The notes under the pieces are model-generated. The model searched no databases. It saw only the letters and a list, made by a program, of their open reading frames with translations, and was not told the origin of the DNA. A stretch of DNA of 46,493 nt from Bacteroidota bacterium (lineage in GTDB: Bacteria; Bacteroidota; Bacteroidia; NS11-12g; UBA955): assembly GCA_030833525.1 (NCBI GenBank), contig JAURGZ010000013.1:1-46493 (forward strand), read 5' to 3'. Each line of letters begins with the position of its first letter. The first letter of the stretch is position 1. Below, one piece after another: positions 33,759 through 43,322 of this stretch. The position numbers and the translations under genes are program-made.

Positions 33759-34853
33759 TTGATTTGGCAAAGAGTTATCCCGAATTTGTTGACATGGTAC
33801 CGCAGCCATGCTCGCTCCATGCCTTGGCGCGAAACTCGAAATCCTTATCACATTTGGATTTCCGAAATCATTTTGCAGCAAACCCGCGTGGAGCAAGGTC
33901 GTGAATTCTATCTGAGGTTCATCGACGAATTCCCCAAAATTTTAGACTTAGCAACGGCTTCTGAAGAGGCTGTATTGAAGGCCTGGCAAGGCCTGGGCTA
34001 TTATTCAAGGGCACGAAACTTGCATAAGGCAGCTCAGCAAATTGTGCAGGAAATGGGCGGGGAATTTCCGCATGACTATGATCAAATTCGCAGCTTGCCG
34101 GGCATAGGCGATTACACGGCTGCAGCCATCGCATCTTTTGCATACAGCCAGCCCAAAGCGGCCTTAGATGGCAATGTAAAAAGATGGTCATCCCGCTTTT
34201 TCGGCATTCAAACCGAACTGTCTAAACCGGCATTTTCCAAAGAAGTCCTGCCTTTGTTGCAGGTGGGAATCGAAAACAGCGGTGATCCCTATAGCTTCAA
34301 CCAGGCCTCCATTGAACTAGGCTCTCAAATTTGCACCCCCCAATCGCCACGTTGCGAATCCTGTCCTTTGCAAACAGATTGTTTTGCCTATACCCATGGC
34401 CGCGTGAGTGAATTTCCCAAGGTCACGCCCAAAAAAGCACCTCAAATCTGGAATTTACATTTCTTAGCCCTTCGATGGAAAAATGAATGGTGCATCATGC
34501 AGCGCCCGGCCAAAGGAATTTGGGCCAGCCTGTATGAATTTCCCAGTCTGAGTTGCGATACCCCAGAACAAAGCCTTCCCGATGCCTGGGCAGAAGCTCT
34601 GAGTAGTTCAATTAAGGTCCTTGAACACCGCCAGTCGACCCATTTGCTGAGCCATAAAAAAGTACAAGCCCAGTGTTGGTATGCAGAATGGATCGACCCT
34701 GTAATTTCTCCCTTAGACCTGCAGAAAGAGGGCCGCTTTCTTCAAAATATGAGCGATTCAAATAATTCGGAAGTTTGGATATCTTTGAGTGAGTTGCGCC
34801 GCGTGCCGGTGCATCGTTTGATGGATTCATTTATTGACGCATTACCAACATGA
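33759..34853 (+). CDS. mutY: A/G-specific adenine glycosylase
   Basis: Removes adenine opposite 8-oxoguanine in base-excision repair. The 364-residue protein has the catalytic Glu in ISEIILQQTRVEQG, the helix-hairpin-helix with Asp in LPGIGDYTAAAIASFAY ... ALDGNVKRW, and the [4Fe-4S] Cys set C-x6-C-x2-C-x5-C in ICTPQSPRCESCPLQTDCF. A NUDIX-like C-terminal domain for 8-oxoG recognition follows (about 230-360). An in-frame TGA at 33747 leaves TTG 33759 as the first start. The stop overlaps ssb by ATGA. Confidence 0.95.
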   Translation: MIWQRVIPNLLTWYRSHARSMPWRETRNPYHIWISEIILQQTRVEQGREFYLRFIDEFPKILDLATASEEAVLKAWQGLGYYSRARNLHKAAQQIVQEMGGEFPHDYDQIRSLPGIGDYTAAAIASFAYSQPKAALDGNVKRWSSRFFGIQTELSKPAFSKEVLPLLQVGIENSGDPYSFNQASIELGSQICTPQSPRCESCPLQTDCFAYTHGRVSEFPKVTPKKAPQIWNLHFLALRWKNEWCIMQRPAKGIWASLYEFPSLSCDTPEQSLPDAWAEALSSSIKVLEHRQSTHLLSHKKVQAQCWYAEWIDPVISPLDLQKEGRFLQNMSDSNNSEVWISLSELRRVPVHRLMDSFIDALPT

Positions 34854-35260
34854 TTAACAAAGTATTACTCTTAGGTCGATTGGGGAAAGATCCCATCATT
34901 CGTCGCCTGGACAACGGTCGAGTAGTAGCCAACTTGACCCTGGCTACCAATGAATCGTACAACCGCGACGGGCAGCGAATGGAGTCAACCGAATGGCACA
35001 ATTTGGAGATGTGGGACAACCAGGCCAACACCGCAGAGAAGTACATGAAAAAAGGCGATCTTTTGTATGTCGAGGGTAAGATTCGCACCGATCGCTATAC
35101 CGATGCTGAGGGTCAAGAGCGTCAAGTTCGCAAAATTCGGGTGACCAGTTTTCAAATGATGGGAAGCCTCTTGTCCGGACCTCCCAAATCAGGCGATTCT
35201 TCCTCTGAGGCGCAATCTTCGGCCTCGGCTTCTGAAGCGGGTGATGATCTGCCCTTCTGA
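34850..35260 (+). CDS. ssb: single-stranded DNA-binding protein
   Basis: Coats single-stranded DNA in replication and repair. The 136-residue protein has an OB fold (about 1-104, INKVLLLGRLGKDP ... LYVEGKIRTDRYTD), a short Ser/Ala-rich linker, and the acidic tail DDLPF that docks repair enzymes. The start overlaps the mutY stop by ATGA, so repair glycosylase and SSB are made from one message, and the gldE-gldD gene follows after five bases. Confidence 0.95.
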   Translation: MINKVLLLGRLGKDPIIRRLDNGRVVANLTLATNESYNRDGQRMESTEWHNLEMWDNQANTAEKYMKKGDLLYVEGKIRTDRYTDAEGQERQVRKIRVTSFQMMGSLLSGPPKSGDSSSEAQSSASASEAGDDLPF

Positions 35261-35265
35261 TTGGC

Positions 35266-37203
35266 ATGGAGGACCCGGGACCGATCATATCGATGCTGAG
35301 TGTGCTGCGCCCCCTAGATGCAGACGCTTGGAGCCAACTCTTCCCTCTGGGTTTGGGCATGTTGGTGTGCATGACTCTGTCGGCTCTTTGTTCCTCGTCT
35401 GAAAATGCATTTTTCTCCCACAAGGAGAGTGACTTGGAAGATTTGCGCGAAGACCGAAGTGCCTCGGCACGGGCGCTGCTGAATCTCTTGGAAAAACCCA
35501 AGCAATTATTAGCCACCATTTTGGTGCTCAACAGTCTGGCTAACGTAGCCTTCGTTTTGCTTTTCTTGTTCTTCAGTCAAGCCTTATTCAACTTCGAAGA
35601 CCATGCTTGGTTGCAGTTTTTGATTGAGGCCGTAGGCGTAACCTTGATCATTTTGATTTTTGGTGAGGTGATACCCAAGGTTTATGCGACCCAAAACTAC
35701 CGTCAGGCCGCTCGATTTTTGGCCTTGCCCATGCGCGTTTTTCAGGGTCTCTTATGGCCCTTGACCTCGGGTTTGGTCAAAATGGGTAGTGTGTTGGAGC
35801 GCCGCTCCAAACCCCAGTCAAGCGAATTGACGCCTGAAGAATTGTCTGAGGCCATTGACATGACCAGCAGCACCGAAGAAGACGCCGAACAAGAGCGCGA
35901 AATACTCAAAGGAATTGTGAACATGGGCAACATTCAAGCAAAGCAGATCATGCGTTCGCGCTTGGATATGGTCATGCTCGATGAGACCTTGAGTTTTGAC
36001 AAGGTCCTGGAAACCGTTCGCGAAGAAGGCTATTCCCGCATGCCCGTTTTCAGAGGAAGTAGCGACCAAATCATGGGCATTTTGAATGCCAAGCGATTGA
36101 TACCCCATCTCGATGCACCCCACGATTTTGCTTGGCAATCCCTGTGTTCAGATGCCTTTTTCGTGCCTGAAAATAAACCCATCGATGACTTACTGGCTGA
36201 GCTGCGTCAAAAGCGCACCCATTTGGCCATAGTGGTCGATGAATTTGGAGGCACCAGCGGCTTGATCACCATGGAAGACATCTTGGAAGAGGTGCTGGGT
36301 GAAATGGACGACGAATTCGACCGCGAAGACAACCGGGACATTCAGCGCCTTAACGCCCATACCTATTGGGTGGAGGGCAAAGTGTTGCTGGTTGATTTCA
36401 TTCGTGAATGCGATTTGCCACTGGGTGTTTTTGACGATTTGGAATTGGAGTCAGACAGCGTGGCGGGTTTGCTCACCGAGCAATTGGGGCGCATTCCCCG
36501 GCGTGGCGATAAAATAGATGTACAAGGTTTGACGTTCTTGGTAACAGCGGCCGATGCTCGCCGCGTCAAAAAAGTGAAAGTCACGCTTCCTTCCTCAACG
36601 TCATCGCCTGCTTCGTCCATGGCGTCCCTATTTTGGGCCCTGTGTTTGGGTTTGGGACTGGTGGCCTGTGCAGGAGAGGAACAATACGTTCCCAAGCCGC
36701 ATGGCTATCCTCGAATGGTGTTACCGGTGAAGGCCTATCAGGAATATTCCCCGGCCGATGCTCCTTTCTCCTGTCGAATTCCCGCCTATTCGCACATGGA
36801 TTTTGATACTCTTCACACGACTCAAGATCCTTGGTACAACTTGCAATTTCACGGATTCAACGCCACGCTGCACTTGACCTATTACCGAGTGTCTGATTGG
36901 AATTTGTTCGATTCGCTTTTGTTCGATAGCCGTCGATTGGTCTACAAACACCTTCAACGAGCCGATGACATTGTGGAGTTCCCCGTGAGCCAGATCAATC
37001 CCCAAATGAGGGGTTTGGTCTTTGACATTGTGGGAAATACAGCCACCAATCTCAATTTTTTTGTTACCGACAGCGCCCGAAATTTCGTTCGAGGCGCCTT
37101 GTATTTCAATCAACAGACCAACTTGGACTCCATAGCTCCTGCATATGCGTTTCTGCGCCAAGACATCGATACTCTCTTGAGCAGTTTTCGTTTTCGTCGC
37201 TAA
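35266..37203 (+). CDS. GldE-GldD fusion (gliding motility/T9SS)
   Basis: One open frame of 645 residues that covers two proteins normally encoded by adjacent genes. Residues about 1-445 are GldE: DUF21/CNNM membrane segments (LCSSSENAFFSHKESDL), a CBS pair (about 200-330, AIVVDEFGGTSGLITMEDIL) and a CorC_HlyC domain. Residues about 452-645 are GldD: Met452, signal core LFWALCLGLGLVAC with lipobox Cys468, then YVPKPHGYPRMVLP, the GldD start. GldE ends in the cytoplasm, so an Nin-Cout signal and signal peptidase II cut before Cys468 would release a periplasmic lipoprotein. An internal start at ATG 36619 is an alternative. I see no stop or frameshift between the two halves. Confidence 0.9.
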   Translation: MEDPGPIISMLSVLRPLDADAWSQLFPLGLGMLVCMTLSALCSSSENAFFSHKESDLEDLREDRSASARALLNLLEKPKQLLATILVLNSLANVAFVLLFLFFSQALFNFEDHAWLQFLIEAVGVTLIILIFGEVIPKVYATQNYRQAARFLALPMRVFQGLLWPLTSGLVKMGSVLERRSKPQSSELTPEELSEAIDMTSSTEEDAEQEREILKGIVNMGNIQAKQIMRSRLDMVMLDETLSFDKVLETVREEGYSRMPVFRGSSDQIMGILNAKRLIPHLDAPHDFAWQSLCSDAFFVPENKPIDDLLAELRQKRTHLAIVVDEFGGTSGLITMEDILEEVLGEMDDEFDREDNRDIQRLNAHTYWVEGKVLLVDFIRECDLPLGVFDDLELESDSVAGLLTEQLGRIPRRGDKIDVQGLTFLVTAADARRVKKVKVTLPSSTSSPASSMASLFWALCLGLGLVACAGEEQYVPKPHGYPRMVLPVKAYQEYSPADAPFSCRIPAYSHMDFDTLHTTQDPWYNLQFHGFNATLHLTYYRVSDWNLFDSLLFDSRRLVYKHLQRADDIVEFPVSQINPQMRGLVFDIVGNTATNLNFFVTDSARNFVRGALYFNQQTNLDSIAPAYAFLRQDIDTLLSSFRFRR

Positions 37204-37263
37204 GCCAATGGAGTGGCATAATGCTTGCCCTATCCCGTTGATTTGTAGTTTTTGCAAAAAGGC

Positions 37264-39204
37264 ATGAAGAATAAAATTGCATGTTTCGCCAAATGCTCCT
37301 TGTTAAGCCTGGCCTTATGGGGTGTCATTTCCGTTTCATACGCTCAAAGCAGCGGCAACCGCAAAAAAGCGGTTAAATACATGACCCAAGCCAATGGGGC
37401 TTTCGATATGGGGGAATTCAAACAGGCCTTGAGCTTGTCTGAAAAAGCGGCTTCTGCCGACCCCAGTTATTCAGATGCGTTTGCGCTGCAGGCTGCCATT
37501 TTTGAACATTTTCGCGACAGCGCTCAAGCGCTCAAGGCCCATCGCGCTTGCATTCAAGCCGACCCCTTGTACCAGCCCAGCTATTATTACGCGGCCTCTT
37601 ACCTGTTTCAATTGGGACGCCTCGATGAGTCGCAGGCTTACATGGATTCCATGCGCGCGGTAGCACAAAAACCCGAGTTTCAGGCCTCAGAACATGCCGG
37701 TTCTCGGGGCATGCAGGCGCGCATGCAACGCCTGCAAGAAAGCTTGGATATGGCCATGGTCGATTTCATGGAAACCAAAGAGTTGAACATTGAGAATTTA
37801 GGTCCTAAAGTGAATTCCAAAGGCCATGAATACTGGCCCGGTTTGAGCATTGATGGCCGCACCTTGGTGTTCACGCGCCTGGTCGACATGCAGGAAGATT
37901 TTTACGTAAGCTATGCTCAAGACGGCGATTGGAGCAGTGCCAAGGCCGCACCTGGCGATATGAATACACCCGAGAATGAGGGTACCACCGCCATGAGCAG
38001 CGATGGCCGTACCCTGATCTATACCGTGTGCAACCAAGGGGGTTATGGTTCATGTGATTTGTTCATGAGCCATTTGATTCCCAGCAGCAATGGCGCTGAC
38101 CGTTGGAGTGCGAAACAGAACTTGGGGCCTTTGGTCAATTCCAAGTATTGGGACGCACAGCCTTCCCTTTCAGGTGACGGTCGCATCTTGGTGTTTGCCA
38201 GTGCTCGACCAGGCGGTTTGGGCGGCAAAGATTTGTGGATGTCAACCTGGGTCAACGGCCGTTGGACCGAGCCCAAGAACCTCGGTAGCCCCATCAATAC
38301 CACTGGTGATGAAGAAGCTCCTTTCTTGCACTACGATGGCATGACTTTGTATTACTCTTCAGATGGGCACCCCGGTTATGGTCAAAAAGATTTGTTTGTA
38401 AGCCGGCGATCGGCCGATATGACTTGGTCTGAACCCAAGAATTTGGGTCGTGGTTTGAATACTCCCAAAGACGACATTGGGATTTACATCGATGCCAAGG
38501 CTCAACGTGGATTTTTCGCATCTGATCGCGAAGGAGGACAGGGCGGCATGGATTTGTATCGTTTTCAAGTTCCAGAAAGCCTCAAGCCTCAAGCAGTGAC
38601 CTATGTGCAGGCGCGCATTTTCGACAGCAAAACCCGTCTGCCTTTGGCGGCTCGCATGGGGTTGGTCGAACTCAAGCAGAACCTCAATCTGCTGACCGAT
38701 AGCACGCAGCAAATATTGGTTCCCTTGGTGCCCGGGGGTAATTATGCCCTCAATGCCTATGCCGACGGATACCTTTTTCAGTCTCGCAATTTTCAGCCTT
38801 CTGAACAGAGCTTAGACAGCCCTTATACGGTTGATTTGTACTTGGATCCCATTGTGGCCAATCAGCGATTGGTGCTCGAAAATATCTTTTTCGATACCGA
38901 TAAGAGCAACCTCAAAAGCGAATCAGAGGCCGAATTGCAGCGTGTCTTTGATTGGCTGGAGCAGAACCCCAAACTGCGCATCGAAATCAGCGGGCATACC
39001 GACAGCGAGGGCAGCGATGCCTACAACCTGGATTTGTCCAAACGCCGAGCTGGAACAGTGGCGCGCTACCTGGTTGAAAAAGGCTTGAACGCTCAGCGCA
39101 TACAGTTTGAAGGGTATGGGGAAACCCAGCCCATGGCCAGCAATGAAACCGAAGAAGGGCGTGCGAAAAACCGCCGCATTGAAATGAAAATCATTACCTT
39201 GTAG
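37264..39204 (+). CDS. PorE-like T9SS protein (TPR, PD40 propeller, CRD, OmpA)
   Basis: A 646-residue envelope protein with the order of P. gingivalis PorE: signal peptide (GVISVSYAQ), TPR helices (about 30-150), a PD40/WD40 beta-propeller (about 175-430; repeats like GHEYWPGLSIDGRTLVFT and YWDAQPSLSGDGRILVF), a carboxypeptidase regulatory-like domain (about 440-520) and an OmpA domain (about 535-646, ISGHTDSEGSD, GRAKNRRIEMKI). PorE anchors the T9SS to peptidoglycan. Its place directly after gldE-gldD strengthens that role. I start at ATG 37264, after a weak TAnnnTTTG-like sequence. The LOG gene follows after two bases. Confidence 0.9.
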   Translation: MKNKIACFAKCSLLSLALWGVISVSYAQSSGNRKKAVKYMTQANGAFDMGEFKQALSLSEKAASADPSYSDAFALQAAIFEHFRDSAQALKAHRACIQADPLYQPSYYYAASYLFQLGRLDESQAYMDSMRAVAQKPEFQASEHAGSRGMQARMQRLQESLDMAMVDFMETKELNIENLGPKVNSKGHEYWPGLSIDGRTLVFTRLVDMQEDFYVSYAQDGDWSSAKAAPGDMNTPENEGTTAMSSDGRTLIYTVCNQGGYGSCDLFMSHLIPSSNGADRWSAKQNLGPLVNSKYWDAQPSLSGDGRILVFASARPGGLGGKDLWMSTWVNGRWTEPKNLGSPINTTGDEEAPFLHYDGMTLYYSSDGHPGYGQKDLFVSRRSADMTWSEPKNLGRGLNTPKDDIGIYIDAKAQRGFFASDREGGQGGMDLYRFQVPESLKPQAVTYVQARIFDSKTRLPLAARMGLVELKQNLNLLTDSTQQILVPLVPGGNYALNAYADGYLFQSRNFQPSEQSLDSPYTVDLYLDPIVANQRLVLENIFFDTDKSNLKSESEAELQRVFDWLEQNPKLRIEISGHTDSEGSDAYNLDLSKRRAGTVARYLVEKGLNAQRIQFEGYGETQPMASNETEEGRAKNRRIEMKIITL

Positions 39205-39206
39205 GT

Positions 39207-39923
39207 ATGCTGAGCGATAAAGACAAAAAACGCATCAAACGGGCCTTTGCCAACAAACGTTGGCCCGAAGTGGCTTCTACCAACTCGTGGAGCATTTTCA
39301 AGATCATGGCAGAGCTTGTCGATGGCTATCAGAATTTGGCTCGCATTGGTCCTTGTGTTTCGATGTTTGGTTCGGCCCGTACCGAGCCGGGTCATCGCCA
39401 TTATGAGCTGGCACAAACCATAGCCCGCCGTTTGTCTGAAGCGGGTTTGGGCGTCATTTCTGGCGGTGGGCCCGGTATCATGGAAGCGGCCAACAAGGGA
39501 GCCAAACAGGGAGGCGCAGCCTCGGTGGGCCTCTGCATCAACCTTCCTTTTGAGACTAGCAACAACGAGTTCATAGACAAGGACAAAGCCCTGATGTTCG
39601 ACTATTTCTTTGTGCGTAAAGTCATGTTCATGAAGTACGCCCAGGGGTTTGTGGTCATGCCCGGCGGGTTTGGCACCCTGGATGAACTGTTTGAAGCGCT
39701 AACCCTGGTGCAAACCGATAAACGGGCCAAATTCCCCATAGTCTTGGTTGACAAGAAATTTTGGCAGCCTTTGGTCGATTGGATGACTCAGTCTTTGATT
39801 GAAGAATACGCATACATTTCTCCCGGTGATACCCAGTTGTTTCACCTGGTTGATTCGGCCGATGAGGCCGTAGATATCGTTCTGGATTTTTATTCAGAAT
39901 ATAGCTTACGCCCCAATTTCTAA
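39207..39923 (+). CDS. LOG-family nucleotide 5'-monophosphate phosphoribohydrolase
   Basis: A 238-residue Rossmann-fold protein of the LOG/TIGR00730 family. These release free base from nucleoside monophosphates, such as cytokinin riboside phosphate in plants or purine monophosphates in bacteria. The signature is complete: GGGPGIMEAANKGA (about 90-103) and PGGFGTLDELFEAL (about 150-163). In many bacteria the role is nucleotide salvage. It sits two bases after the PorE-like gene, so it rides on the T9SS operon without evident link. Confidence 0.9.
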   Translation: MLSDKDKKRIKRAFANKRWPEVASTNSWSIFKIMAELVDGYQNLARIGPCVSMFGSARTEPGHRHYELAQTIARRLSEAGLGVISGGGPGIMEAANKGAKQGGAASVGLCINLPFETSNNEFIDKDKALMFDYFFVRKVMFMKYAQGFVVMPGGFGTLDELFEALTLVQTDKRAKFPIVLVDKKFWQPLVDWMTQSLIEEYAYISPGDTQLFHLVDSADEAVDIVLDFYSEYSLRPNF

Positions 39924-39932
39924 GGGCCAAAC

Positions 39933-40889
39933 TTAAGGGTGATGGTCCCAATCTTCATCGGTCCACGAGGGAGATTCGTTGCCATCGTCTGATTGGCCTA
40001 CAATAGCGGGTTCTCCGGCCATGACCCATGCCGTGTACCACAGACTGGCCACTGTTTCCACTGAGGCCCGATACTGCGCCAACAACAGGGATTTTTGTGT
40101 CTTTCCATAGGCTTCCGCCATGGCCCAACTGGCCATCTTTTTGCGCCGATTGCCTTGCCAAACAAAGGCGAACTGGGCCCAAGCAGGCACTTGTAGGCGC
40201 GCTTGCGTTTCGGCTGCAAAAACCGACGTTAGCGCTGCATGGGCCGTCTCAATTCGCGCATGCAGATAGGAGGGCAGATCATGAATCACTTCGGCGAATA
40301 GAGCGATGCTATCTAAAGATTCAGCGAAGTAGAAGGGTAGCTCGGTTTCCCAAAGGGCATGTATGCCGTATTGATCGGTGAATTGGCCGTTGTAATTGCT
40401 ATGCGTGTGCAAGGGTACATTGGCATCAGCGGCATAGTGACCCAAGTCAGCCGAGTAACGCAGCAAAGCTTCGGTGTTCTTTTGGGAAAAAGCCCACACC
40501 AATCGGTAAAAGTGTTCCTGGCATTGAAACGGGACAATGCCGTGCAGCCGCACAAAAGAATCGCCAAATCGAGCCACCGCTGAGTCCATCAGCAAGGGTA
40601 GGGAATCAAGGGGCAGTGATTGGTCGTAATGATCGGCGTCAATGAAATGCCGGCACGCTTCATCAGGTACCGAATAACGACGGCTGTCAGCGTCGGTAGC
40701 GTGCATTTCCAAATAGGCCATATGCTGCCGGTAAAACGTGCCCAAGGGTTCAGGAATGGCTTGGCAAGCGGCCCGGTTGATGCGCCGATGCATGGGGAAT
40801 CCCCAAGCTTCGGTCTGGTTGGGTACAATCCAAAGTAGAAGCCACAAGGCCGTTTTCGCCCCATTCAGAAGCCACTGACCTACGCGCAT
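39933..40889 (-). CDS. zinc-dependent phospholipase C-like protein
   Basis: A 318-residue secreted or periplasmic protein of the zinc phospholipase C/P1 nuclease fold. A signal peptide (about 12-31, LWLLLWIVPNQTEAWG) ends just before the conserved Trp that leads the mature enzymes. Likely metal ligands appear in GFPMHRRINRAA, HFIDADHYD and LGHYAADANVPLHTHSNYNG, close to the family pattern. The reaction could be on phospholipids or nucleic acid; the sequence alone does not choose. The last 30 residues are acidic. I start at ATG 40889. Confidence 0.75.
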   Translation of the reverse strand: MRVGQWLLNGAKTALWLLLWIVPNQTEAWGFPMHRRINRAACQAIPEPLGTFYRQHMAYLEMHATDADSRRYSVPDEACRHFIDADHYDQSLPLDSLPLLMDSAVARFGDSFVRLHGIVPFQCQEHFYRLVWAFSQKNTEALLRYSADLGHYAADANVPLHTHSNYNGQFTDQYGIHALWETELPFYFAESLDSIALFAEVIHDLPSYLHARIETAHAALTSVFAAETQARLQVPAWAQFAFVWQGNRRKKMASWAMAEAYGKTQKSLLLAQYRASVETVASLWYTAWVMAGEPAIVGQSDDGNESPSWTDEDWDHHP

Positions 40890-40944
40890 GGTCAAGGCTG
40901 CCGTTGCCCAGAACGGAGCCCAAATTGATGGGTTCGTGCAGCGA

Positions 40945-41694
40945 TTAGTGCGACTCAGAGGCCGTTAACAATTTAGCCCGGTACATTTGAATGGTGTTGT
41001 GCAAGCCCAGGTACAAGGCATCGCAGACCAGAGCATGTCCTATGCTGACTTCAGCTAAAAATGGGATTTGCTCAGCCAAGTATTGCAGGTTGTGAAGATC
41101 CAAATCATGGCCGGCATTGACGCCCAAGCCGCAGGCTTGAGCACGTTGGGCTGTCAAGCGATAGGGAGCAACTGCAGCCTCTCGGTTTTGCGTGTAAGCG
41201 AGTGCATACGATTCCGTGTACAACTCAATGCGATCAGCCCCGGTTTCGGCGGCCGCCTGAACCCAATCGGGCTGGGGGTCTAAAAACAAACTCACCCGGC
41301 AACCCTCAGCTTTCAAATCGCTGACCACCTCTTTCAAGAAGTCCTTGTATTTAGGGGTGTTCCAACCGGCATTGGAGGTCAAAACTCCTGGAGGGTCGGG
41401 TACCAAGGTTACTTGCGCCGGTTGCGCTTTTTTTACCAAGTCCAAAAAGTCGGGACTGGGATAGCCTTCGATGTTGAATTCGGTTTTCAAATGCGGTTTC
41501 AAATCCAATACATCCTGGTAGCGAATGTGGCGTTCATCGGGTCTTGGATGCACGGTGATTCCCTGTGCGCCGAAAGATTCACAGTCCAATGCCACTTGCA
41601 AGACATTGGGATTGTTACCCCCGCGTGCATTGCGCAGAGTCGCGAACTTGTTGATGTTCACGCTGAGTTTGCAAATCGAATTCAGGCTTTCCAT
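40945..41694 (-). CDS. pdxJ: pyridoxine 5'-phosphate synthase
   Basis: Condenses 1-deoxyxylulose-5-phosphate with 3-amino-2-oxopropyl phosphate to make pyridoxine 5'-phosphate (vitamin B6). The 249-residue TIM barrel has [16 protein letters not shown] at the start, [31 protein letters not shown] and [10 protein letters not shown], all canonical. I start at ATG 41694. It has its own -7 box at 41705, inside the end of the upstream barrel gene, which it overlaps by 13 bases. Confidence 0.96.
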   Translation of the reverse strand: MESLNSICKLSVNINKFATLRNARGGNNPNVLQVALDCESFGAQGITVHPRPDERHIRYQDVLDLKPHLKTEFNIEGYPSPDFLDLVKKAQPAQVTLVPDPPGVLTSNAGWNTPKYKDFLKEVVSDLKAEGCRVSLFLDPQPDWVQAAAETGADRIELYTESYALAYTQNREAAVAPYRLTAQRAQACGLGVNAGHDLDLHNLQYLAEQIPFLAEVSIGHALVCDALYLGLHNTIQMYRAKLLTASESH

Positions 41695-43256
41695 TGTACT
41701 TGTGCAAACATACGAAGCAATGCGGCTTGCTGAGGTTGCCGAGGGCCCCAGGTGGCTTGAATTTGCAACTCGGCTCTTTTTCCAAGGCTGATTTGGTGGC
41801 AGCCTCGCAGGCAAATTCCATTCCCGCTCAGGGCCATCCATGAGGATTGATAGGGAAGGCTGGGGACTTGGGCCCATTGAATTCCGTCACCCCTGTATAG
41901 CACGCAGGCCAGGGACCTGGTACCCCATTTGACCTTGAGGTTCCATTGGCCTTGCGGTTCCAGGGTTTCCAACGCAGCATGGGGGCCCAATTGGCGAATC
42001 TGAGCGGTCCATTGGAGGTGGTGGTTTTGCGAAGGGGCGGCTAGCGCCCAGCGCAGCTGGGCGCGGGATTGAACCACCCAATTCGAGCCCGATTGACTCA
42101 GTCTAAGGTCCAAACTCCACATGCTCAATTCCCCGGGTTTGGCTTTCCTATGTTCGCTTTTAACACCCAATCGGTTCTGCCAATTCGGCCCCACAAGTGC
42201 TTCCATTTGCCATTGGCTGCTGACATAAACATGCCTCCAGGCAGGGCCTGCATTCCACAACAAAAGGGCCGAAGTTCCCTCGGGCAATTCTTCTTCGGCT
42301 CCTATGCGTGATAACGCGGGCAATCGGCCTGAAACTTGGCTGAATTGCAGCCCCCAATCGCTCCAACGACTCAAGGCCTGGCTGTATTTGAATACCCACG
42401 AACCTGGTCCCCCAAGGCTGACTTTCGCCCATTCCCAAGCCAAATGGCCATACCCTAGCGGCCCTCGCCCCCAAACTTGAACATCGGTGAATCGCTGTTC
42501 AAATGAGGCTTGGGCTTGCCGAAATCCATGCAGACCCCATCCAATACCCCAAATCCAGGCCGGTTCGCGATTGTTTTCAAGTTTGTGGAAACTGCCCTCG
42601 GCAAAAAGCAGCAGACTCCTTTGCCTGAGATTTTCTCTGCGGCTCATGGCTAGCAGACTGCTGCGATCACCCGACAGGTCCAAAGATTGAAACTCACTTC
42701 CTAGGAATCGAGCGTCCAGTTTTCGCTGGCCTGCCGCGAATCCCCAGCGAAGATGTTCACGGGTCCAAGTTTTGCCCAATCCGCGTAAAGCATAGCCCTC
42801 CCGAAACCCCCTGTATGGCTTCAATTGCAGACTCCATTTCTCCATTCCCAAAGGGCTCATTCCCGCGAATGGACTCGACCCTTGACCCCGCATCAATCCT
42901 TGTCCCAGCCAGATTTGCATGTCGCCCAGGACCCAATTTCGGGCACTCGCAGAAAAGCCGCGGTAATCGATCCCTTTTTCAAATGCATCTTTCTGCAGGC
43001 TCAGGGAAAGCGATTCCCCGACCGGGCCTTTCCAAGCCCCTTGCGCTGCATAAGCCCAACCCGAACCCACGGCCCCAACAGGCGCGGCTGCGCCGCGCCC
43101 TATACCCCATCTCCCTTGAAGGGTCCCTGCTGTCCAATCCAGAGACTCCTGCACATCGCTGAGCCAAACCCGAGGTTCCCACTCTACTTGGGCCCAAACG
43201 AGCGGGTAAAAACCCATGCTCAATGCCAAGGTAAGGGTGGTCTTTTTGCCAAACAT
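41682..43256 (-). CDS. outer-membrane beta-barrel like that of HhH-domain proteins
   Basis: A 524-residue protein with a signal peptide ([14 protein letters not shown]) and many short beta segments. It resembles the barrel part of Bacteroidota proteins that carry N-terminal helix-hairpin-helix repeats: the hallmark stretch [17 protein letters not shown] (about 145-161) is followed by [15 protein letters not shown]. No HhH domain is seen at the N-terminus, so this is a barrel-only version. Function unknown; DNA uptake and surface export have been suggested for the HhH relatives only by analogy. Two GC hairpins lie inside the gene (42044-42064, 43081-43099). Confidence 0.75.
   Translation of the reverse strand: MFGKKTTLTLALSMGFYPLVWAQVEWEPRVWLSDVQESLDWTAGTLQGRWGIGRGAAAPVGAVGSGWAYAAQGAWKGPVGESLSLSLQKDAFEKGIDYRGFSASARNWVLGDMQIWLGQGLMRGQGSSPFAGMSPLGMEKWSLQLKPYRGFREGYALRGLGKTWTREHLRWGFAAGQRKLDARFLGSEFQSLDLSGDRSSLLAMSRRENLRQRSLLLFAEGSFHKLENNREPAWIWGIGWGLHGFRQAQASFEQRFTDVQVWGRGPLGYGHLAWEWAKVSLGGPGSWVFKYSQALSRWSDWGLQFSQVSGRLPALSRIGAEEELPEGTSALLLWNAGPAWRHVYVSSQWQMEALVGPNWQNRLGVKSEHRKAKPGELSMWSLDLRLSQSGSNWVVQSRAQLRWALAAPSQNHHLQWTAQIRQLGPHAALETLEPQGQWNLKVKWGTRSLACVLYRGDGIQWAQVPSLPYQSSWMALSGNGICLRGCHQISLGKRAELQIQATWGPRQPQQAALLRMFAQVQWKA
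41705..41712 (-). promoter_or_regulatory. -7 box of pdxJ
   Basis: An exact TATGTTTG on the minus strand, ten bases before ATG 41694, within the 3' end of the upstream gene. Confidence 0.45.
42044..42064. repeat. GC hairpin inside the barrel gene
   Basis: GCGCCCAGC pairs perfectly with GCTGGGCGC (nine base pairs) around a GCA loop. It encodes part of AQLRWALA. Confidence 0.65.
43081..43099. repeat. GC hairpin inside the barrel gene, 5' part
   Basis: GGCGCGGC pairs perfectly with GCCGCGCC (eight base pairs) around a TGC loop, GCA on the minus strand. Confidence 0.6.
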
Positions 43257-43322
43257 GTTGCGAAATACCCGGATTGGAAAGGGTCCAAATGGAGCGTAAA
43301 CGGATATAAACGATTGAGACTT

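Noticed and set aside
35266-37203. Suspicion that the GldE-GldD join is a frameshift artefact
   Set aside because: Both halves are in the same frame and complete, and the linker is Ser/Pro-rich without broken codons. A missing stop codon by sequencing error cannot be excluded, so it is kept as a check in the findings.
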